A stretch of DNA of 64,000 nt from Mycolicibacterium flavescens (GCF_001722335.1 NZ_MIHA01000007.1:1-64000); one strand, 5' to 3'; positions 33,751 to 43,233 are shown, counted from the stretch's first letter. Translations and numbers: made by a program. Notes: generated by a model from the sequence alone, not told the origin.

Positions 33751-33818
33751 TGACCTACTTTCGTCCGGCCTGGAACGGTATTCTGACTACAGGCGTTGTC
33801 ACCGAGCTTAGGAGGGAT

Positions 33819-34403
33819 GTGCCTTCGGGTCAACGACGCGGCCGATGGTCCGGCGTCCCACTCGAGGACCGGCAGGCGCTGCGACGCGACGAACTCGTCG
33901 CCGCGGGCGTCGGCCTGCTCGGCAGCGCCGACGGACCGTCTCTCACCGTGCGCGCCGCCTGCCGCCTGGCCGGCCTCACCGAGCGCTACTTCTACGAAAG
34001 TTTCAGCGACCGAGACGAATTCGTCCGTGCGGTCTACGACGACGTCTGCACAAAAGCCATGGCGGCGTTGATGACGGCCGAAACTCCGCGCGACGCGGTG
34101 GAACGGTTCGTCGCAATGATGGTCGACGACCCGACCCGCGGGCGGGTGCTGCTGCTCGCACCGGCGCGTGAGCCGATACTCACCCGGTCAGGCGCCGAAT
34201 GGATGCCCAACTTCATCGATCTGCTGCAGCGCAAGCTGACCCGGATCACCGATCCGGCCCGCGCGGCAATGGTCGCCACGGGGCTGATCGGCGCGCTGAC
34301 CGCGTTGTTCACCGCGTACCTCAACGGCACGCTGACCGCGACCCGTGAGCAGTTCATCGACTACTGCGTCGAGATGCTGCTCGGCCGGGTCACCAGCCAC
34401 TGA
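33819..34403 (+). CDS. TetR-family regulator
   Basis: 194 residues. HTH: RRDELVAAGVGLLGSADGPSLTVRAACRLAGLTERYFYESFSDRDEFVRAVYDDV (about 22-75). The GTG start has GGAGGG directly upstream with short spacing; an overlapping ATG at 33817 is out of frame. Divergent from the MpaB-like oxygenase gene, which it probably controls. It converges on the first PASTA-like gene with a 3-nt gap. Confidence 0.85.
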   Translation: MPSGQRRGRWSGVPLEDRQALRRDELVAAGVGLLGSADGPSLTVRAACRLAGLTERYFYESFSDRDEFVRAVYDDVCTKAMAALMTAETPRDAVERFVAMMVDDPTRGRVLLLAPAREPILTRSGAEWMPNFIDLLQRKLTRITDPARAAMVATGLIGALTALFTAYLNGTLTATREQFIDYCVEMLLGRVTSH

Positions 34404-34406
34404 GCC

Positions 34407-34823
34407 CTACTCGTCGGGGGTCGACACCTCTTCGAGCGCCTGCTCCTCTTCTTCGGCCGCTTCCTCCTCGGCCTTGGACTTGGCTTCACGCCCCAGCGGG
34501 TGGGCCACCGAGGCGCCCGGGTTGGTGGCGGTCGCGTACTCGCCTGCACAGTTCAGCGCCAGGCTGACCTGGCTACCGGACTCGTCGATCCGCAGAAACG
34601 AGGAGTCCCACGCGTTGACCACCACGCAGTCGCCCTGGTCCATCTTGTCGCCGACCCGCGCGGCCACCACCGCCGTGCCGCCGCCCTCCTCGATGGCCTC
34701 CACGGCATCGGAGTAGGGCTGACCGACCACGTCCGGCGCCGCGGCGGCGGTGGCCGTCCCGAACAGAACCATGGCCGATGCCGCGGTCGCGACCGCCCCG
34801 ACTCCCAACATCTGCAAACGCAT
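34407..34823 (-). CDS. Secreted PASTA-like protein, paralogue 1
   Basis: 138 residues: signal peptide (LQMLGVGAVATAASAMVLFGTATAAAA), then PDVVGQPYSDAVEAIEEGGGTAVVAARVGDKMDQGDCVVVNAWDSS, which resembles a PASTA domain, and LNCAGEYATATNPGASVAHPLG. Two cysteines (GDC and LNC) could form one disulfide in the cell envelope. An acidic, Glu-rich tail ends EEVSTPDE. It belongs to a tandem trio; PASTA domains bind peptidoglycan or beta-lactams, so a wall-binding role is possible. Confidence 0.8.
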   Translation of the reverse strand: MRLQMLGVGAVATAASAMVLFGTATAAAAPDVVGQPYSDAVEAIEEGGGTAVVAARVGDKMDQGDCVVVNAWDSSFLRIDESGSQVSLALNCAGEYATATNPGASVAHPLGREAKSKAEEEAAEEEEQALEEVSTPDE

Positions 34824-34911
34824 GACTGCTCGCTTCCGTGACTGTCGCTTCGGGCGTGGATCCACGCCGATGTCACGGCAACTGTCACGGAGATGTGTGA
34901 ACGCGAAGAAG

Positions 34912-34930
34912 CGCCCAGATTGACTGGGCG
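34912..34930 (-). terminator. Hairpin downstream of PASTA-like paralogue 2
   Basis: A perfect 7-bp stem CGCCCAG/CTGGGCG with loop ATTGA, 47 nt after the stop of paralogue 2 on the minus strand. It is a weak terminator candidate without a T-run. Confidence 0.4.
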
Positions 34931-34976
34931 TGAAAACCGTTGCAGCTATGTGAAGGCTGCGTTACCGGCCCACCCG

Positions 34977-35420
34977 CTACTGGTCGGGTGTGGAGACCTC
35001 TTCGAGCGCCTGCAACTCGGCCTGCGCGGCCTGCTGCTGCGCGCGCTTGCGCGCGGCGGCTTCTTCGTCCTCGGCCTTGGCCGCCCGGCCCAGCGGATTG
35101 GCGACCGAGGCACCCGGACTGGTGGCGGTCGCGTACTCGCCCGCGCAGTTGAGCGCCACCGACATCTCGTTGTTGTCCTGCTCGTCGATCCGCAGGAACG
35201 ACGAATTCCAGACGTTGGTGACGATGCAGTCGCCCTGGTCGAGTTTGTCGCCGACGCGGGAGGCGACGACGGCGCGCCCGCCGCTGTCCTTGATCTCCTG
35301 CAGGGCGTCGGAGTACTTCATCCCGACGACGTCGGGGGCGGCGGTGGCCGTGCCGGCACCGAACAGGGCGGCCGACGCCGCCGCAGCGGTGGCGAGCCCG
35401 ACGAACATGACCTTTTTCAC
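34977..35420 (-). CDS. Secreted PASTA-like protein, paralogue 2
   Basis: 147 residues from GTG 35420 (VKKVMFVGL signal peptide), chosen because GGAGG lies just upstream; an ATG at 35438 has no ribosome site. The mature part begins PDVVGMKYSDALQEIKDSGGRAVVASRVGDKLDQGDCIVTNVWNSSFLRID and continues with LNCAGEYATATSPGASVANPLG, close to paralogue 1. The tail is a charged Ala/Gln/Lys helix ending LEEVSTPDQ. Both cysteines are kept. Confidence 0.8.
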   Translation of the reverse strand: MKKVMFVGLATAAAASAALFGAGTATAAPDVVGMKYSDALQEIKDSGGRAVVASRVGDKLDQGDCIVTNVWNSSFLRIDEQDNNEMSVALNCAGEYATATSPGASVANPLGRAAKAEDEEAAARKRAQQQAAQAELQALEEVSTPDQ

Positions 35421-35499
35421 GATGACGCCGACCTCCATGTCAGGGCGATGACCGCCGAGTAAACCCTGGCGAAAGTTTATGGCGTCGACGAGTCGGCCG

Positions 35500-35515
35500 C
35501 CACCGCAAGGTGGCA
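35500..35515 (-). terminator. Hairpin with GCAA loop downstream of PASTA-like paralogue 3
   Basis: GCCACC-GCAA-GGTGGC, a perfect 6-bp stem 19 nt past the paralogue 3 stop on the minus strand; possible terminator or processing signal. Confidence 0.35.
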
Positions 35516-35534
35516 GTTGGTCAGCGTGAAGTCG

Positions 35535-35981
35535 TCAGCTGCTCGGCGCAGCGGCCGCGGCAGCCGCGGCTTGGCGCCGGAGCTCGGCCTTGCGGGCCTT
35601 CTCCGCGGCTTCGGCCTTGGCCTGCCTGCCGATCTCGCTCGCCGCCGAGTTACCGGGCGCTCCCGGTGCGGCCAGCACTCCGTTGCAGTTCAGGGCCACC
35701 ATCACCTCGCGGTTGACCACCAACCGGCTGCGGGAGTTCGGTCGGCGGACCGCCGCATCCCAGGCGTTGGTCACCAGGCAGGCGGCTTCTTCCGCGCCGG
35801 TGCCGACCCGCGTGGCCACCACGGCCCTGCCGCCCGAGCGCTCGATCATCCGCTTGGCGTCCTTGTACGGACGGTCCACCACGTCCGGGACCGCCGCCGC
35901 TGTTCCGGCTCCCATGAGTGCACCACTTGCCGTCGCGACCGCGACGATCAGACCGGTCAGTAGTTTGCGCGTCTGCTTCAA
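35535..35981 (-). CDS. Secreted PASTA-like protein, paralogue 3 (diverged)
   Basis: 148 residues starting at a TTG (35981) that has GGAGGG upstream; the protein then begins KQTRKLLTGLIVAVATASGALMGAGTAAA, a good signal peptide. The mature part PDVVDRPYKDAKRMIERSGGRAVVATRVG and the two cysteines (AACLV, ALNCNG) show common origin with paralogues 1 and 2. The middle loop is longer and Arg-rich, and the tail is Ala-rich. The frame is open to 36146 but that extension does not look like a signal peptide. Confidence 0.72.
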   Translation of the reverse strand: MKQTRKLLTGLIVAVATASGALMGAGTAAAVPDVVDRPYKDAKRMIERSGGRAVVATRVGTGAEEAACLVTNAWDAAVRRPNSRSRLVVNREVMVALNCNGVLAAPGAPGNSAASEIGRQAKAEAAEKARKAELRRQAAAAAAAAPSS

Positions 35982-36127
35982 CGCTTGCCCTCCGAGTGTT
36001 GTGAAACCGGCAATTCGGTGCCTGGTCCGGGCGTGAACGCTTTGCCCGACGGGAACTCTACAGGTTGGCCTGCGGCCTGTGGGGCGGATGTGACACACGC
36101 TCACAGAACTTGATGTCACCGAAGTAC

Positions 36128-36164
36128 ACAGATACTCTGAGTGCAACCAATAGGTACAGATAAC
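36128..36164 (+). promoter_or_regulatory. Direct repeat in the desA1 upstream region
   Basis: ACAGATACT at 36128 and ACAGATAAC at 36156 repeat with 28-nt spacing, within an AT-rich patch 38-74 nt before desA1. desA genes in mycobacteria are under TetR-type control (MadR); whether this is its site cannot be told. Confidence 0.3.
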
Positions 36165-36201
36165 TGAAGGGCTCCCGCACGTCGAGGAGGACTAAGGACT
36201 T

Positions 36202-37197
36202 ATGCACGAGAATTTGACTGACCTGCACCTGCTGCGCGAGCTGGAGCCCGTCGTTGAGAAGAACCTCAACCGGCACCTGTCGATGCGCAAGGACTGGAAC
36301 CCGCACGACTACATCCCGTGGTCGGACGGCAAGAACTACTACGCCCTCGGCGGCCAGGACTGGGATCCCGAGCAGGCCCAGCTCTCGGAGGTCGCCCAGG
36401 TGGCGATGATCCAGAACCTGCTGACCGAGGACAACCTGCCGTCCTACCACCGCGAGATCGCGATGAACTTCGGCATGGACGGCGCCTGGGGCCAGTGGGT
36501 CAACCGCTGGACGGCCGAGGAGAACCGCCACGGCATCGCGCTGCGCGACTACCTCGTCGTCACCCGCGCCGTGGATCCCGTGCAGCTCGAGCAGCTGCGC
36601 GTCGAGCAGGTCACCCGCGGTTTCTCCCCCGGTCAGAACCAGCAGGGCGACCTCTTCGCCGAGAGCCTGTTCGACTCGGTGATCTACGTGACGTTCCAGG
36701 AGCTCGCCACCAGGGTGTCGCACCGCAACACCGGTAAGGCCTGCAACGAGACCATCGCCGATCAGCTGCTGGCCCGTGTCTCGGCCGACGAGAACCTGCA
36801 CATGATCTTCTACCGCGACGTCTCCGAGGCCGGCTTCGAGATCGCGCCGGACCAGGCGATGCACTCGCTGCACCGCGTGCTGCGCAACTTCAAGATGCCC
36901 GGGTACACGGTGCCGGAGTTCCGCCGCAAGGCCGTGATCATCGCCGTCGGCGGTGTCTACGACCCGCGGATCCACCTCGACGACGTGGTGATGCCGGTGC
37001 TCAAGAAGTGGCGCATCTTCGAACGTGAGGACTTCACCGGGGAGGCCGCGCGGATGCGCGACGACCTCGGCAAGCTCGTCGAAGAGCTCGAGGAGGCCTC
37101 GCAGAAGTTCGAGGAGTCCAAGCAGCGCAGGCTCGAGCGCGAGGCACGTAAGGCCGAAAAGCTCTCTGCGAAGAAGGTTTTGGCCTCCACCCCATGA
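36202..37197 (+). CDS. desA1: DesA1, acyl-ACP desaturase
   Basis: 331 residues, close throughout to mycobacterial DesA1 (Rv0824c). It places a double bond in long acyl-ACP chains during mycolic acid synthesis. Di-iron ligands lie in TEDNLPSYHREI (about 75-86), TAEENRHG (about 103-110), FQELATRVSH and SADENLHMIFY (about 194-204). It starts with two possible ribosome signals (GAGGAGG, AAGGA). Its stop overlaps the dus start (ATGA), so the two are coupled. Confidence 0.95.
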   Translation: MHENLTDLHLLRELEPVVEKNLNRHLSMRKDWNPHDYIPWSDGKNYYALGGQDWDPEQAQLSEVAQVAMIQNLLTEDNLPSYHREIAMNFGMDGAWGQWVNRWTAEENRHGIALRDYLVVTRAVDPVQLEQLRVEQVTRGFSPGQNQQGDLFAESLFDSVIYVTFQELATRVSHRNTGKACNETIADQLLARVSADENLHMIFYRDVSEAGFEIAPDQAMHSLHRVLRNFKMPGYTVPEFRRKAVIIAVGGVYDPRIHLDDVVMPVLKKWRIFEREDFTGEAARMRDDLGKLVEELEEASQKFEESKQRRLEREARKAEKLSAKKVLASTP

Positions 37198-38354
37198 CGG
37201 TTGTTGCCGACAGGCAGGAACTGGCGATAGGTCCGATCCGGCTGCGCAGCCCGGTGGTGCTGGCGCCGATGGCCGGCGTGACCAACGTCGCGTTCCGGAC
37301 CCTGTGCCGCGAACTCGAACTCGCGCGCGCCGGCACGGTCAGCGGACTGTACGTCTGCGAGATGGTGACGGCGCGGGCGCTGGTCGAGCGGCATCCGGGA
37401 ACGATGCACATGGTCACGTTCTCGCCCGACGAGAGCCCGCGCTCGCTGCAGCTGTACTCGGTGGACCCGCAGAACACCTACGCGGCGGCCAAGATGATCG
37501 TCGACGAGGACCTGGCCGACCACATCGACATGAACTTCGGTTGCCCCGTACCCAAGGTCACCCGCCGCGGCGGGGGCGCGGCGCTGCCCTACAAGCGTCG
37601 GCTGTTCGGTCAGATCGTCGCGGCCGCGGTACGCGCCACCGAGGGCACCGACATCCCGGTGACCGTGAAGTTCCGCATCGGGATCGACGACGACCACCGC
37701 ACGCATCTGGACGCCGGACGCATCGCCGCCGAGGAAGGCGCGGCCGCGGTCGCGCTGCATGCCCGCACCGCCAGCCAGCGCTACTCCGGCAAGGCCGACT
37801 GGGAGCAGATCGCGGCGCTCAAAGCGCACGTCACCGGAATTCCGGTGCTGGGCAACGGCGACATCTTCGAGGCCGCCGACGCACTGGCGATGATGTCGGC
37901 GACCGGGTGCGACGGTGTGGTGATCGGCCGCGGCTGTCTGGGCCGTCCGTGGTTGTTCGCTGAACTGTCGGCGGCGTTCACCGGCGCGCCCGCGCCGACA
38001 CCGCCGACGCTGGGTGAGGTGGCGTCGATCATCGTGCGGCACGGCCGGTTGCTGTCCGACCATTTCGGCGAGGACAAGGGCATGCGCGACATCCGCAAGC
38101 ACGTCGCCTGGTACCTGCACGGTTTCCCGGCCGGTGCCGAGCTGCGCCGGGCGTTGGCGCTGGTCAAGACGCTCGATGAACTCGAGACGCTGGTCGGCCA
38201 ACTCGACCCCGAGGTGCCGTTCCCGGACGCGGCCACCGGCCCGCGGGGCCGCCAGGGCTCCCCGGCGGCGGTTTCGCTACCCGAGAACTGGCTGGCCGAC
38301 CCCGACGACTGCACGGTCCCCGCGGATGCGGAGGTCATGCACTCCGGGGGCTAG
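37194..38354 (+). CDS. dusB: tRNA-dihydrouridine synthase (DusB-like)
   Basis: 386 residues, FMN-binding TIM barrel that reduces uridines in tRNA. Signatures: SPVVLAPMAGVTNVAFRTLCRE (about 19-40), the catalytic-cysteine motif MNFGCPVPKVTRRGGG (about 114-129), VTVKFRIGIDD (about 155), ALHARTASQRYSGKADW and IPVLGNGDIFEA. Equivalent to Rv0823c by position and coupled to desA1. Confidence 0.92.
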   Translation: MTVVADRQELAIGPIRLRSPVVLAPMAGVTNVAFRTLCRELELARAGTVSGLYVCEMVTARALVERHPGTMHMVTFSPDESPRSLQLYSVDPQNTYAAAKMIVDEDLADHIDMNFGCPVPKVTRRGGGAALPYKRRLFGQIVAAAVRATEGTDIPVTVKFRIGIDDDHRTHLDAGRIAAEEGAAAVALHARTASQRYSGKADWEQIAALKAHVTGIPVLGNGDIFEAADALAMMSATGCDGVVIGRGCLGRPWLFAELSAAFTGAPAPTPPTLGEVASIIVRHGRLLSDHFGEDKGMRDIRKHVAWYLHGFPAGAELRRALALVKTLDELETLVGQLDPEVPFPDAATGPRGRQGSPAAVSLPENWLADPDDCTVPADAEVMHSGG

Positions 38355-38550
38355 CCGGAGACGGCCGTCGCTGGTTCGTCTCCGTCTTGAGACGACTCTG
38401 ACATCACATCTCTCAGAATGTCTCAGTACGATATGAGTCTCGTTCGTAATGCGGTTCCCTCAGCGGAACCATCCCGTGCGTTCGCAAAGACGCGGAGCAC
38501 TGCGTACACCTGTGTGCTGCACGCAGTACGACATGGAGGCCGGTAGGAAC

Positions 38551-40680
38551 ATGAGTGACGGCGATCGCGCCACTCCTGGCCCTGCCGACGCTTCAGACGG
38601 CGACAACCAATGGCTTACCCGAAGTCCGCGGCCGTCACCAGGCGCCGCGCCGTGGGAGCGCAGCACCACACCGAACCGTGACCCGCAGGGCGGCGACCAG
38701 GCAGACGACGACGCCCCCAGCGGCAACCATTCCGCCGGTGTCACTGTCGCCGACCTGATCGCCAAGCTCCACGGCGACACCCCGGTCCCGCCGCTGCGCC
38801 GACGTCGCGCGCGAGACCCCGAACCCGAGCCCGCACCCGCCAACCCGCCGACCCCGGCCAAATCGTCGGCTCCGCCGACCCCGGCCAAATCGTCGGCTCC
38901 GCCGACCGAGATCATCGCGCCGGTGGTGCCCGACGAGCCCGAACCCGCGCTCGACTACGAAGCCCCCGACGAGGACGCCCCCGACACCGAGATCATCCCG
39001 GTGGTGCGTGCCGGCTCCGAGCTGCCCGACCTCGCGCTGGTCCGCAGGCCGGCCCGGATCCCCGCGGCGCACGCCGCGACGGGCCGCACCGCCGCGCCGG
39101 CCAGATCGCGCCGCGGCAGGCGCCGCACGATGGTCGCCGGGCGGGCGGCCGCCGCGATGATCGCCGTGCTGGCGCTGACGCTGACCGGCGGCGCGTGGCA
39201 GTGGCAGTCGGCGAAGAACAACATGCTCAACCGGGTCTCCGCGCTCGACCCCGACTCGCGCGACATCCTCGACCCCAACGCCCAGTTCGGTGACGAGAAC
39301 TTCCTGATCGTCGGGGTCGACAGCCGCATCGGCGAGAACAGCGAACTGGGTGCGGGCACCACCGAGGACGCCGCCGGTGCCCGCTCGGACACCGTGATGC
39401 TGGTGAACATCCCGGCGAACCGGGAACGGGTGGTGGCGGTGTCGTTCCCGCGCGACCTCGAGATCGAGCCGATGAAGTGTGAGCCGTGGGACCCGCGGAC
39501 CGGCGAATACGGACCGATCACCGACCCGGAGTCGCCGATGTACGGCGCCGAGGAGGTTTACACCGAGTACAAGCTCAATTCCGCGTACGCCGTCGGCGGG
39601 CCGAAGTGCCTGGTGAAGGTCGTCCAGAAGCTGTCGGGCCTATCGGTAAACCGATTCATGGCAGTCGATTTCGCGGGCTTCTCGAAGATGGTCGACGCGC
39701 TCGGCGGCGTCGAGGTGTGCACCACCACCCCGCTCGAGGACTACGAACTGGGCACCGTGCTGCCGACCGCGGGCCGCCAGGTGATCGACGGTCACACCGC
39801 GCTGCAGTACGTGCGCGCGCGGCAGGTCACCACCGAGAGCAACGGCGACTACGGCCGCATCAAACGCCAGCAGTTGTTCCTGTCGTCGCTGATGCGGTCG
39901 CTGATCTCCAAGGAAGTGTTCTTCTCGCTGTCCAAGCTCAACAACGTGGTCAACATGTTCATCAACGACAGCTACGTCGACAACATGGACACCAAGGACC
40001 TGGTCACGCTCGGCCAGTCGATCCAAGGCATCGCGGCCGGCCGGATCACGTTCTTGACCGTCCCCACAACGGGTTACATGGACGAGTGGGGTAACGAGCA
40101 ACTGCGCGAGGAGGACACCCGCGCGATCTTCGACGCGATCATCAACGACGATCCGCTGCCCGAGGAGAAGAACGCCGACAACACCCCGGTGCCCGGCACC
40201 CCGGAGTCCGAACAGGTACCGACCTCGCAAGCCCCGGCCCACGACTCCGCACCGTCGAGCGAACTGGTCGACGCCGTCACCACCAACCCGCGTGACATCA
40301 CCGTGCAGGTGTCGAACTCCACCGGTCAGAACGGCCTTGCCGCGACCGCGGCGACCGCGCTGGAGACCCACGGCTTCAACGTCACCACGCCGGACGACTA
40401 CCCGGATGCGCTGGACTCGACGACGGTGTTCTTCTCCCCCGGCAACGAGGAGGCCGCCGCGACCGTCGCATCGGCGTTCCCCAACCCCACCATCGAGCGG
40501 GTGTCCGGTAAGGGCGACGTCGTGCAGGTGGTGCTGGGCAGCGACTTCTACTCGGTGAACCCGCCGTCGCCGAGCGGTTCACCGGTGCAGGTGCACGTGG
40601 TGCGTGGCACCCGCAGCACCCCCACGGCGCTGCCGGAGGATCTCAGCGTCACCAACGCCGCCGACGCCACCTGCGAGTGA
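38551..40680 (+). CDS. LytR-CpsA-Psr (LCP) family cell-wall ligase with LytR_C domain
   Basis: 709 residues. LCP enzymes attach polymers such as arabinogalactan to peptidoglycan. A disordered Pro/Asp-rich cytoplasmic part (1-190) with a 27-nt tandem duplication precedes one membrane anchor (about 195-216, AAAAMIAVLALTLTGGAWQW). The LCP domain (about 245-430) has the conserved acidic/Arg residues in ENFLIVGVDSRIG, ARSDTVMLVNI, VAVSFPRDLE and LQYVRARQVTTESNGDYGRIKRQQ. A LytR_C domain (about 585-680, ITVQVSNSTGQNGLAATAA) follows. The start at 38551 (AGGAAC before ATG) is preferred over an open extension to 38449. Matches Rv0822c by position. Confidence 0.9.
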   Translation: MSDGDRATPGPADASDGDNQWLTRSPRPSPGAAPWERSTTPNRDPQGGDQADDDAPSGNHSAGVTVADLIAKLHGDTPVPPLRRRRARDPEPEPAPANPPTPAKSSAPPTPAKSSAPPTEIIAPVVPDEPEPALDYEAPDEDAPDTEIIPVVRAGSELPDLALVRRPARIPAAHAATGRTAAPARSRRGRRRTMVAGRAAAAMIAVLALTLTGGAWQWQSAKNNMLNRVSALDPDSRDILDPNAQFGDENFLIVGVDSRIGENSELGAGTTEDAAGARSDTVMLVNIPANRERVVAVSFPRDLEIEPMKCEPWDPRTGEYGPITDPESPMYGAEEVYTEYKLNSAYAVGGPKCLVKVVQKLSGLSVNRFMAVDFAGFSKMVDALGGVEVCTTTPLEDYELGTVLPTAGRQVIDGHTALQYVRARQVTTESNGDYGRIKRQQLFLSSLMRSLISKEVFFSLSKLNNVVNMFINDSYVDNMDTKDLVTLGQSIQGIAAGRITFLTVPTTGYMDEWGNEQLREEDTRAIFDAIINDDPLPEEKNADNTPVPGTPESEQVPTSQAPAHDSAPSSELVDAVTTNPRDITVQVSNSTGQNGLAATAATALETHGFNVTTPDDYPDALDSTTVFFSPGNEEAAATVASAFPNPTIERVSGKGDVVQVVLGSDFYSVNPPSPSGSPVQVHVVRGTRSTPTALPEDLSVTNAADATCE
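38848..38901 (+). repeat. 27-nt in-frame tandem duplication in the LCP gene
   Basis: Two identical 27-nt units at 38848-38874 and 38875-38901 each encode PTPAKSSAP in the cytoplasmic linker. Perfect identity suggests recent slippage; copy number may vary between strains. Confidence 0.9.
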
Positions 40681-40713
40681 ACCGGACCGTCGACCGGCGT
40701 TTGGGCAGGTGGC

Positions 40714-40731
40714 ATTCACCGTTCGTTCACC
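40714..40731 (+). promoter_or_regulatory. RegX3-type Pho box upstream of phoU
   Basis: ATTCACC-GTTC-GTTCACC: two direct heptamers with a 4-nt spacer, the arrangement bound by the SenX3-RegX3 response regulator. It lies 33 nt before a TAGGCT -10 box (40765-40770), which itself lies 6 nt before the phoU ATG. Confidence 0.7.
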
Positions 40732-40776
40732 GGCGCGATCATGCCATTTCAACTCGAAAGTCCGTAGGCTTGCGGC

Positions 40777-41445
40777 ATGCGTACCGCGTACCACGAGCAG
40801 TTGGAAGACCTGAGTAACCAGCTCGGCGAGATGTGTGGCCTGGCCGGCGGCGCGATGGAACGCGCGACCCAGGCGCTGCTGCAGGCCGACCTTGTCCTGG
40901 CCGAGCAGGTCATCACCGACCACGAGCAGATCGCCGCGATGAGCGGGCGCGCCGAGGAGGCCGCGTTCGTGCTGCTGGCACTGCAGGCGCCGGTCGCCGG
41001 AGATCTGCGCGCGATCGTCAGCTCGATCCAGATCGTCGCCGACGTCGACCGGATGGGCGCCTTGGCCCTGCACGTCGCCAAGATCGCCCGCCGCCGCCAT
41101 CCGCAGCATGCCCTGCCCGAAGAGGTGAACGGATACTTCGCCGAAATGGGCCGTCTCGCAGTCGAACTCGGTAACAGCGCCCAGGAGGTGCTGGTCACCC
41201 GCGACCCGGAGAAGGCCGCGCGCATCCGCGAAGAGGACGACGCGATGGACGACCTGCACCGCCACCTGTTCACCGTGCTGATGGACCGGGAGTGGAAGCA
41301 CGGTGTGGCCGCCGCGGTCGACGTGACCCTGCTGGGCCGCTTCTACGAGCGGTTCGCCGACCACGCGGTCGAGGTCGCCCGGCGGGTGATCTTCCAGGTC
41401 ACCGGCAAGCACCCCGACGCGGAGGACGTCCCCGCGGCCCGCTGA
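40777..41445 (+). CDS. phoY2: PhoU-family phosphate-signalling regulator (PhoY2)
   Basis: 222 residues, two PhoU helical repeats with metal-binding E/D-x3-D patterns ([12 protein letters not shown] region and [23 protein letters not shown]). PhoU links the Pst transporter to SenX3-RegX3 and represses the PHO regulon when phosphate is plentiful. TAGGCT ends 6 nt before the ATG, so the mRNA is likely leaderless, with a Pho box upstream. It converges on pstB across a perfect palindrome. Equivalent to Rv0821c. Confidence 0.93.
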   Translation: MRTAYHEQLEDLSNQLGEMCGLAGGAMERATQALLQADLVLAEQVITDHEQIAAMSGRAEEAAFVLLALQAPVAGDLRAIVSSIQIVADVDRMGALALHVAKIARRRHPQHALPEEVNGYFAEMGRLAVELGNSAQEVLVTRDPEKAARIREEDDAMDDLHRHLFTVLMDREWKHGVAAAVDVTLLGRFYERFADHAVEVARRVIFQVTGKHPDAEDVPAAR

Positions 41446-41465
41446 GGCCCGCTGAGGCCCGCGAG

Positions 41466-41514
41466 CAGACGCAAAGTGCCCCATTTTCGCAGGAAATGGG
41501 GCACTTTGCGTCTG
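41466..41514. terminator. Perfect 21-bp palindrome between phoU and pstB (bidirectional terminator)
   Basis: CAGACGCAAAGTGCCCCATTT and its exact complement flank a 7-nt loop (TCGCAGG). It sits 21 nt after the phoU stop and 17 nt from the convergent pstB stop, ideal for stopping both transcripts. Confidence 0.85.
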
Positions 41515-41530
41515 TTGGGCAGAAGAACGG

Positions 41531-42307
41531 TCAGCCGAAACGGCCGGAGATGTAGTCCTCGGTCGCCTTCTGCGTGGGGTTGGAGAAGATCTTCTCGGTG
41601 TCGTCGATCTCGATGAGCCGGCCCGGTTTGCCGGTGGCCTCGAGGTTGAAGAACGCGGTCTGATCGCTCACCCGCGCGGCTTGCTGCATGTTGTGGGTGA
41701 CGATGACGATCGTGAACTCCTGCTTGAGGTCGGAGATCAGGTCCTCGATCGCCAGCGTCGAGATCGGGTCGAGCGCCGAACACGGCTCGTCCATCAGCAG
41801 CACGTCGGGTTGCACGGCGATCGCGCGGGCGATGCACAACCGCTGCTGCTGACCGCCGGAGAGCCCGCCGCCGGGCTTGTCCAGCCGGTCCTTGACCTCG
41901 TTCCACAGGTTCGCACCGCGCAACGACCGCTCAGCCACCTCGTCGAGGGTCTTCTTGTTGCGCACGCCCTGCAGCTTCAGCCCCGCGACGACGTTGTCGC
42001 GAATCGACATCGTCGGGAACGGGTTCGGACGCTGGAACACCATGCCGATGGTCTTGCGCACCGCCACCGGGTCCACCCCGGGTGCGTAGACGTCCTCACC
42101 GTCGAGCAGCACCGAACCCTTCACGTAGGCACCGGGAATGACCTCGTGCATACGGTTGAGCGTGCGCAGCACCGTCGACTTGCCGCAGCCGGACGGCCCG
42201 ATGAAGGCCGTCACCATCCGCGGCGGCACCGCCACCGACACGTCGGCGACCGCGTGGAACGAACCGTAGTAGATGTTGACGTCTTTGAGGTCCAACCGTT
42301 TTGCCAT
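41531..42307 (-). CDS. pstB: PstB, phosphate ABC transporter ATPase
   Basis: 258 residues. Walker [12 protein letters not shown] (about 36-46), Q-loop [11 protein letters not shown], signature [14 protein letters not shown] (about 150), Walker [14 protein letters not shown] and switch His VTHNM. It energises PstA/PstC. It is last in the pstS-pstC-pstA-pstB operon, 8 nt after pstA; called phoT in M. tuberculosis (Rv0820). Confidence 0.95.
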   Translation of the reverse strand: MAKRLDLKDVNIYYGSFHAVADVSVAVPPRMVTAFIGPSGCGKSTVLRTLNRMHEVIPGAYVKGSVLLDGEDVYAPGVDPVAVRKTIGMVFQRPNPFPTMSIRDNVVAGLKLQGVRNKKTLDEVAERSLRGANLWNEVKDRLDKPGGGLSGGQQQRLCIARAIAVQPDVLLMDEPCSALDPISTLAIEDLISDLKQEFTIVIVTHNMQQAARVSDQTAFFNLEATGKPGRLIEIDDTEKIFSNPTQKATEDYISGRFG

Positions 42308-42315
42308 GTGAGCTC

Positions 42316-43233
42316 CTAAACCTTCTTGGGCGCAAAGAACTTCGCGATGAAGCGCGCGCCGATGTTGAGCACCGCGATCAGCAGGATCAGCGTGACCGCC
42401 GCACCCCAGAGTCGATCGGTGGGCACCGGGTTCGCGCCGGCGCCTGCGGACACCTGGTCGTACATCATGCCGGGCAGCGAACCCTGGAAACCGCTGAACA
42501 TGTCGAAGTTGATCGCCTGCGCGTAGCCCACCAGGATCAGAAGCGGCGCAGTCTCACCCATCACGCGGGCCAGAGCCAGCATGATCCCGGTGACGATGCC
42601 CGACAACGCGGTCGGGATCACGATGGCCGCGATGGTCTTCCACTTCGGCACCCCGAGTGCGTAACTGGCCTCGCGCAGATCCATCGGAACCACGCGCAGC
42701 ATCTCTTCGGTGGAGCGCACGATGACCGGAATCATCAACAGCACCAACGACAGTGACACCGCGAAACCGGAACGGTCGAAGCCCAGCGTCGCCACCCAGA
42801 GTGCGTAGATGAACAGCGCAGCCACGATCGACGGCACGCCGGTCAGGATGTCCACCATGAACGTGGTCATCTTGCCCAGGCGCGTCCCGCCGCCGTACTC
42901 GACCAGGAAGATGCCGACGAACACACCGATCGGAATCGATATCGCGGCGCACACCAGGCCCTGCAGCAGCGTGCCGACGATGGCGTGGTAGACGCCGCCA
43001 CCGGGCATGAAGGCCGTCATGCCGGCCTGCGAGTTCCACCACCAGGTGCTGTCGAGCACCACGCTGCCGCCCTTGACGACCACCGACACCAGCACCCAGA
43101 TCAGCGGCACCAGCGCGACGAGCACCGAGGAGGTGACCAGCACCGTGGCCACGCGGTCGGTCAGCTTGCGCCGCTTGCTGATCCCGGTGAAGGCGGGTTG
43201 CTTGAGCGGCGTGTCCAGCGTCGAGGCCGTCAT
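42316..43233 (-). CDS. pstA: PstA, phosphate ABC transporter permease
   Basis: 305 residues, six TM segments and the EAA loop that contacts PstB ([28 protein letters not shown], about 175-200), followed by [21 protein letters not shown]. It overlaps pstC by 4 nt (ATGA). Confidence 0.94.
   Translation of the reverse strand: MTASTLDTPLKQPAFTGISKRRKLTDRVATVLVTSSVLVALVPLIWVLVSVVVKGGSVVLDSTWWWNSQAGMTAFMPGGGVYHAIVGTLLQGLVCAAISIPIGVFVGIFLVEYGGGTRLGKMTTFMVDILTGVPSIVAALFIYALWVATLGFDRSGFAVSLSLVLLMIPVIVRSTEEMLRVVPMDLREASYALGVPKWKTIAAIVIPTALSGIVTGIMLALARVMGETAPLLILVGYAQAINFDMFSGFQGSLPGMMYDQVSAGAGANPVPTDRLWGAAVTLILLIAVLNIGARFIAKFFAPKKV

Noticed and set aside
38380..38450. Repeated GTCTCA/TGAGAC-like hexamers before the LCP gene as an operator
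   Set aside because: The copies are imperfect and unevenly spaced; the patch is merely AT-rich promoter DNA with a TACGAT -10-like box.
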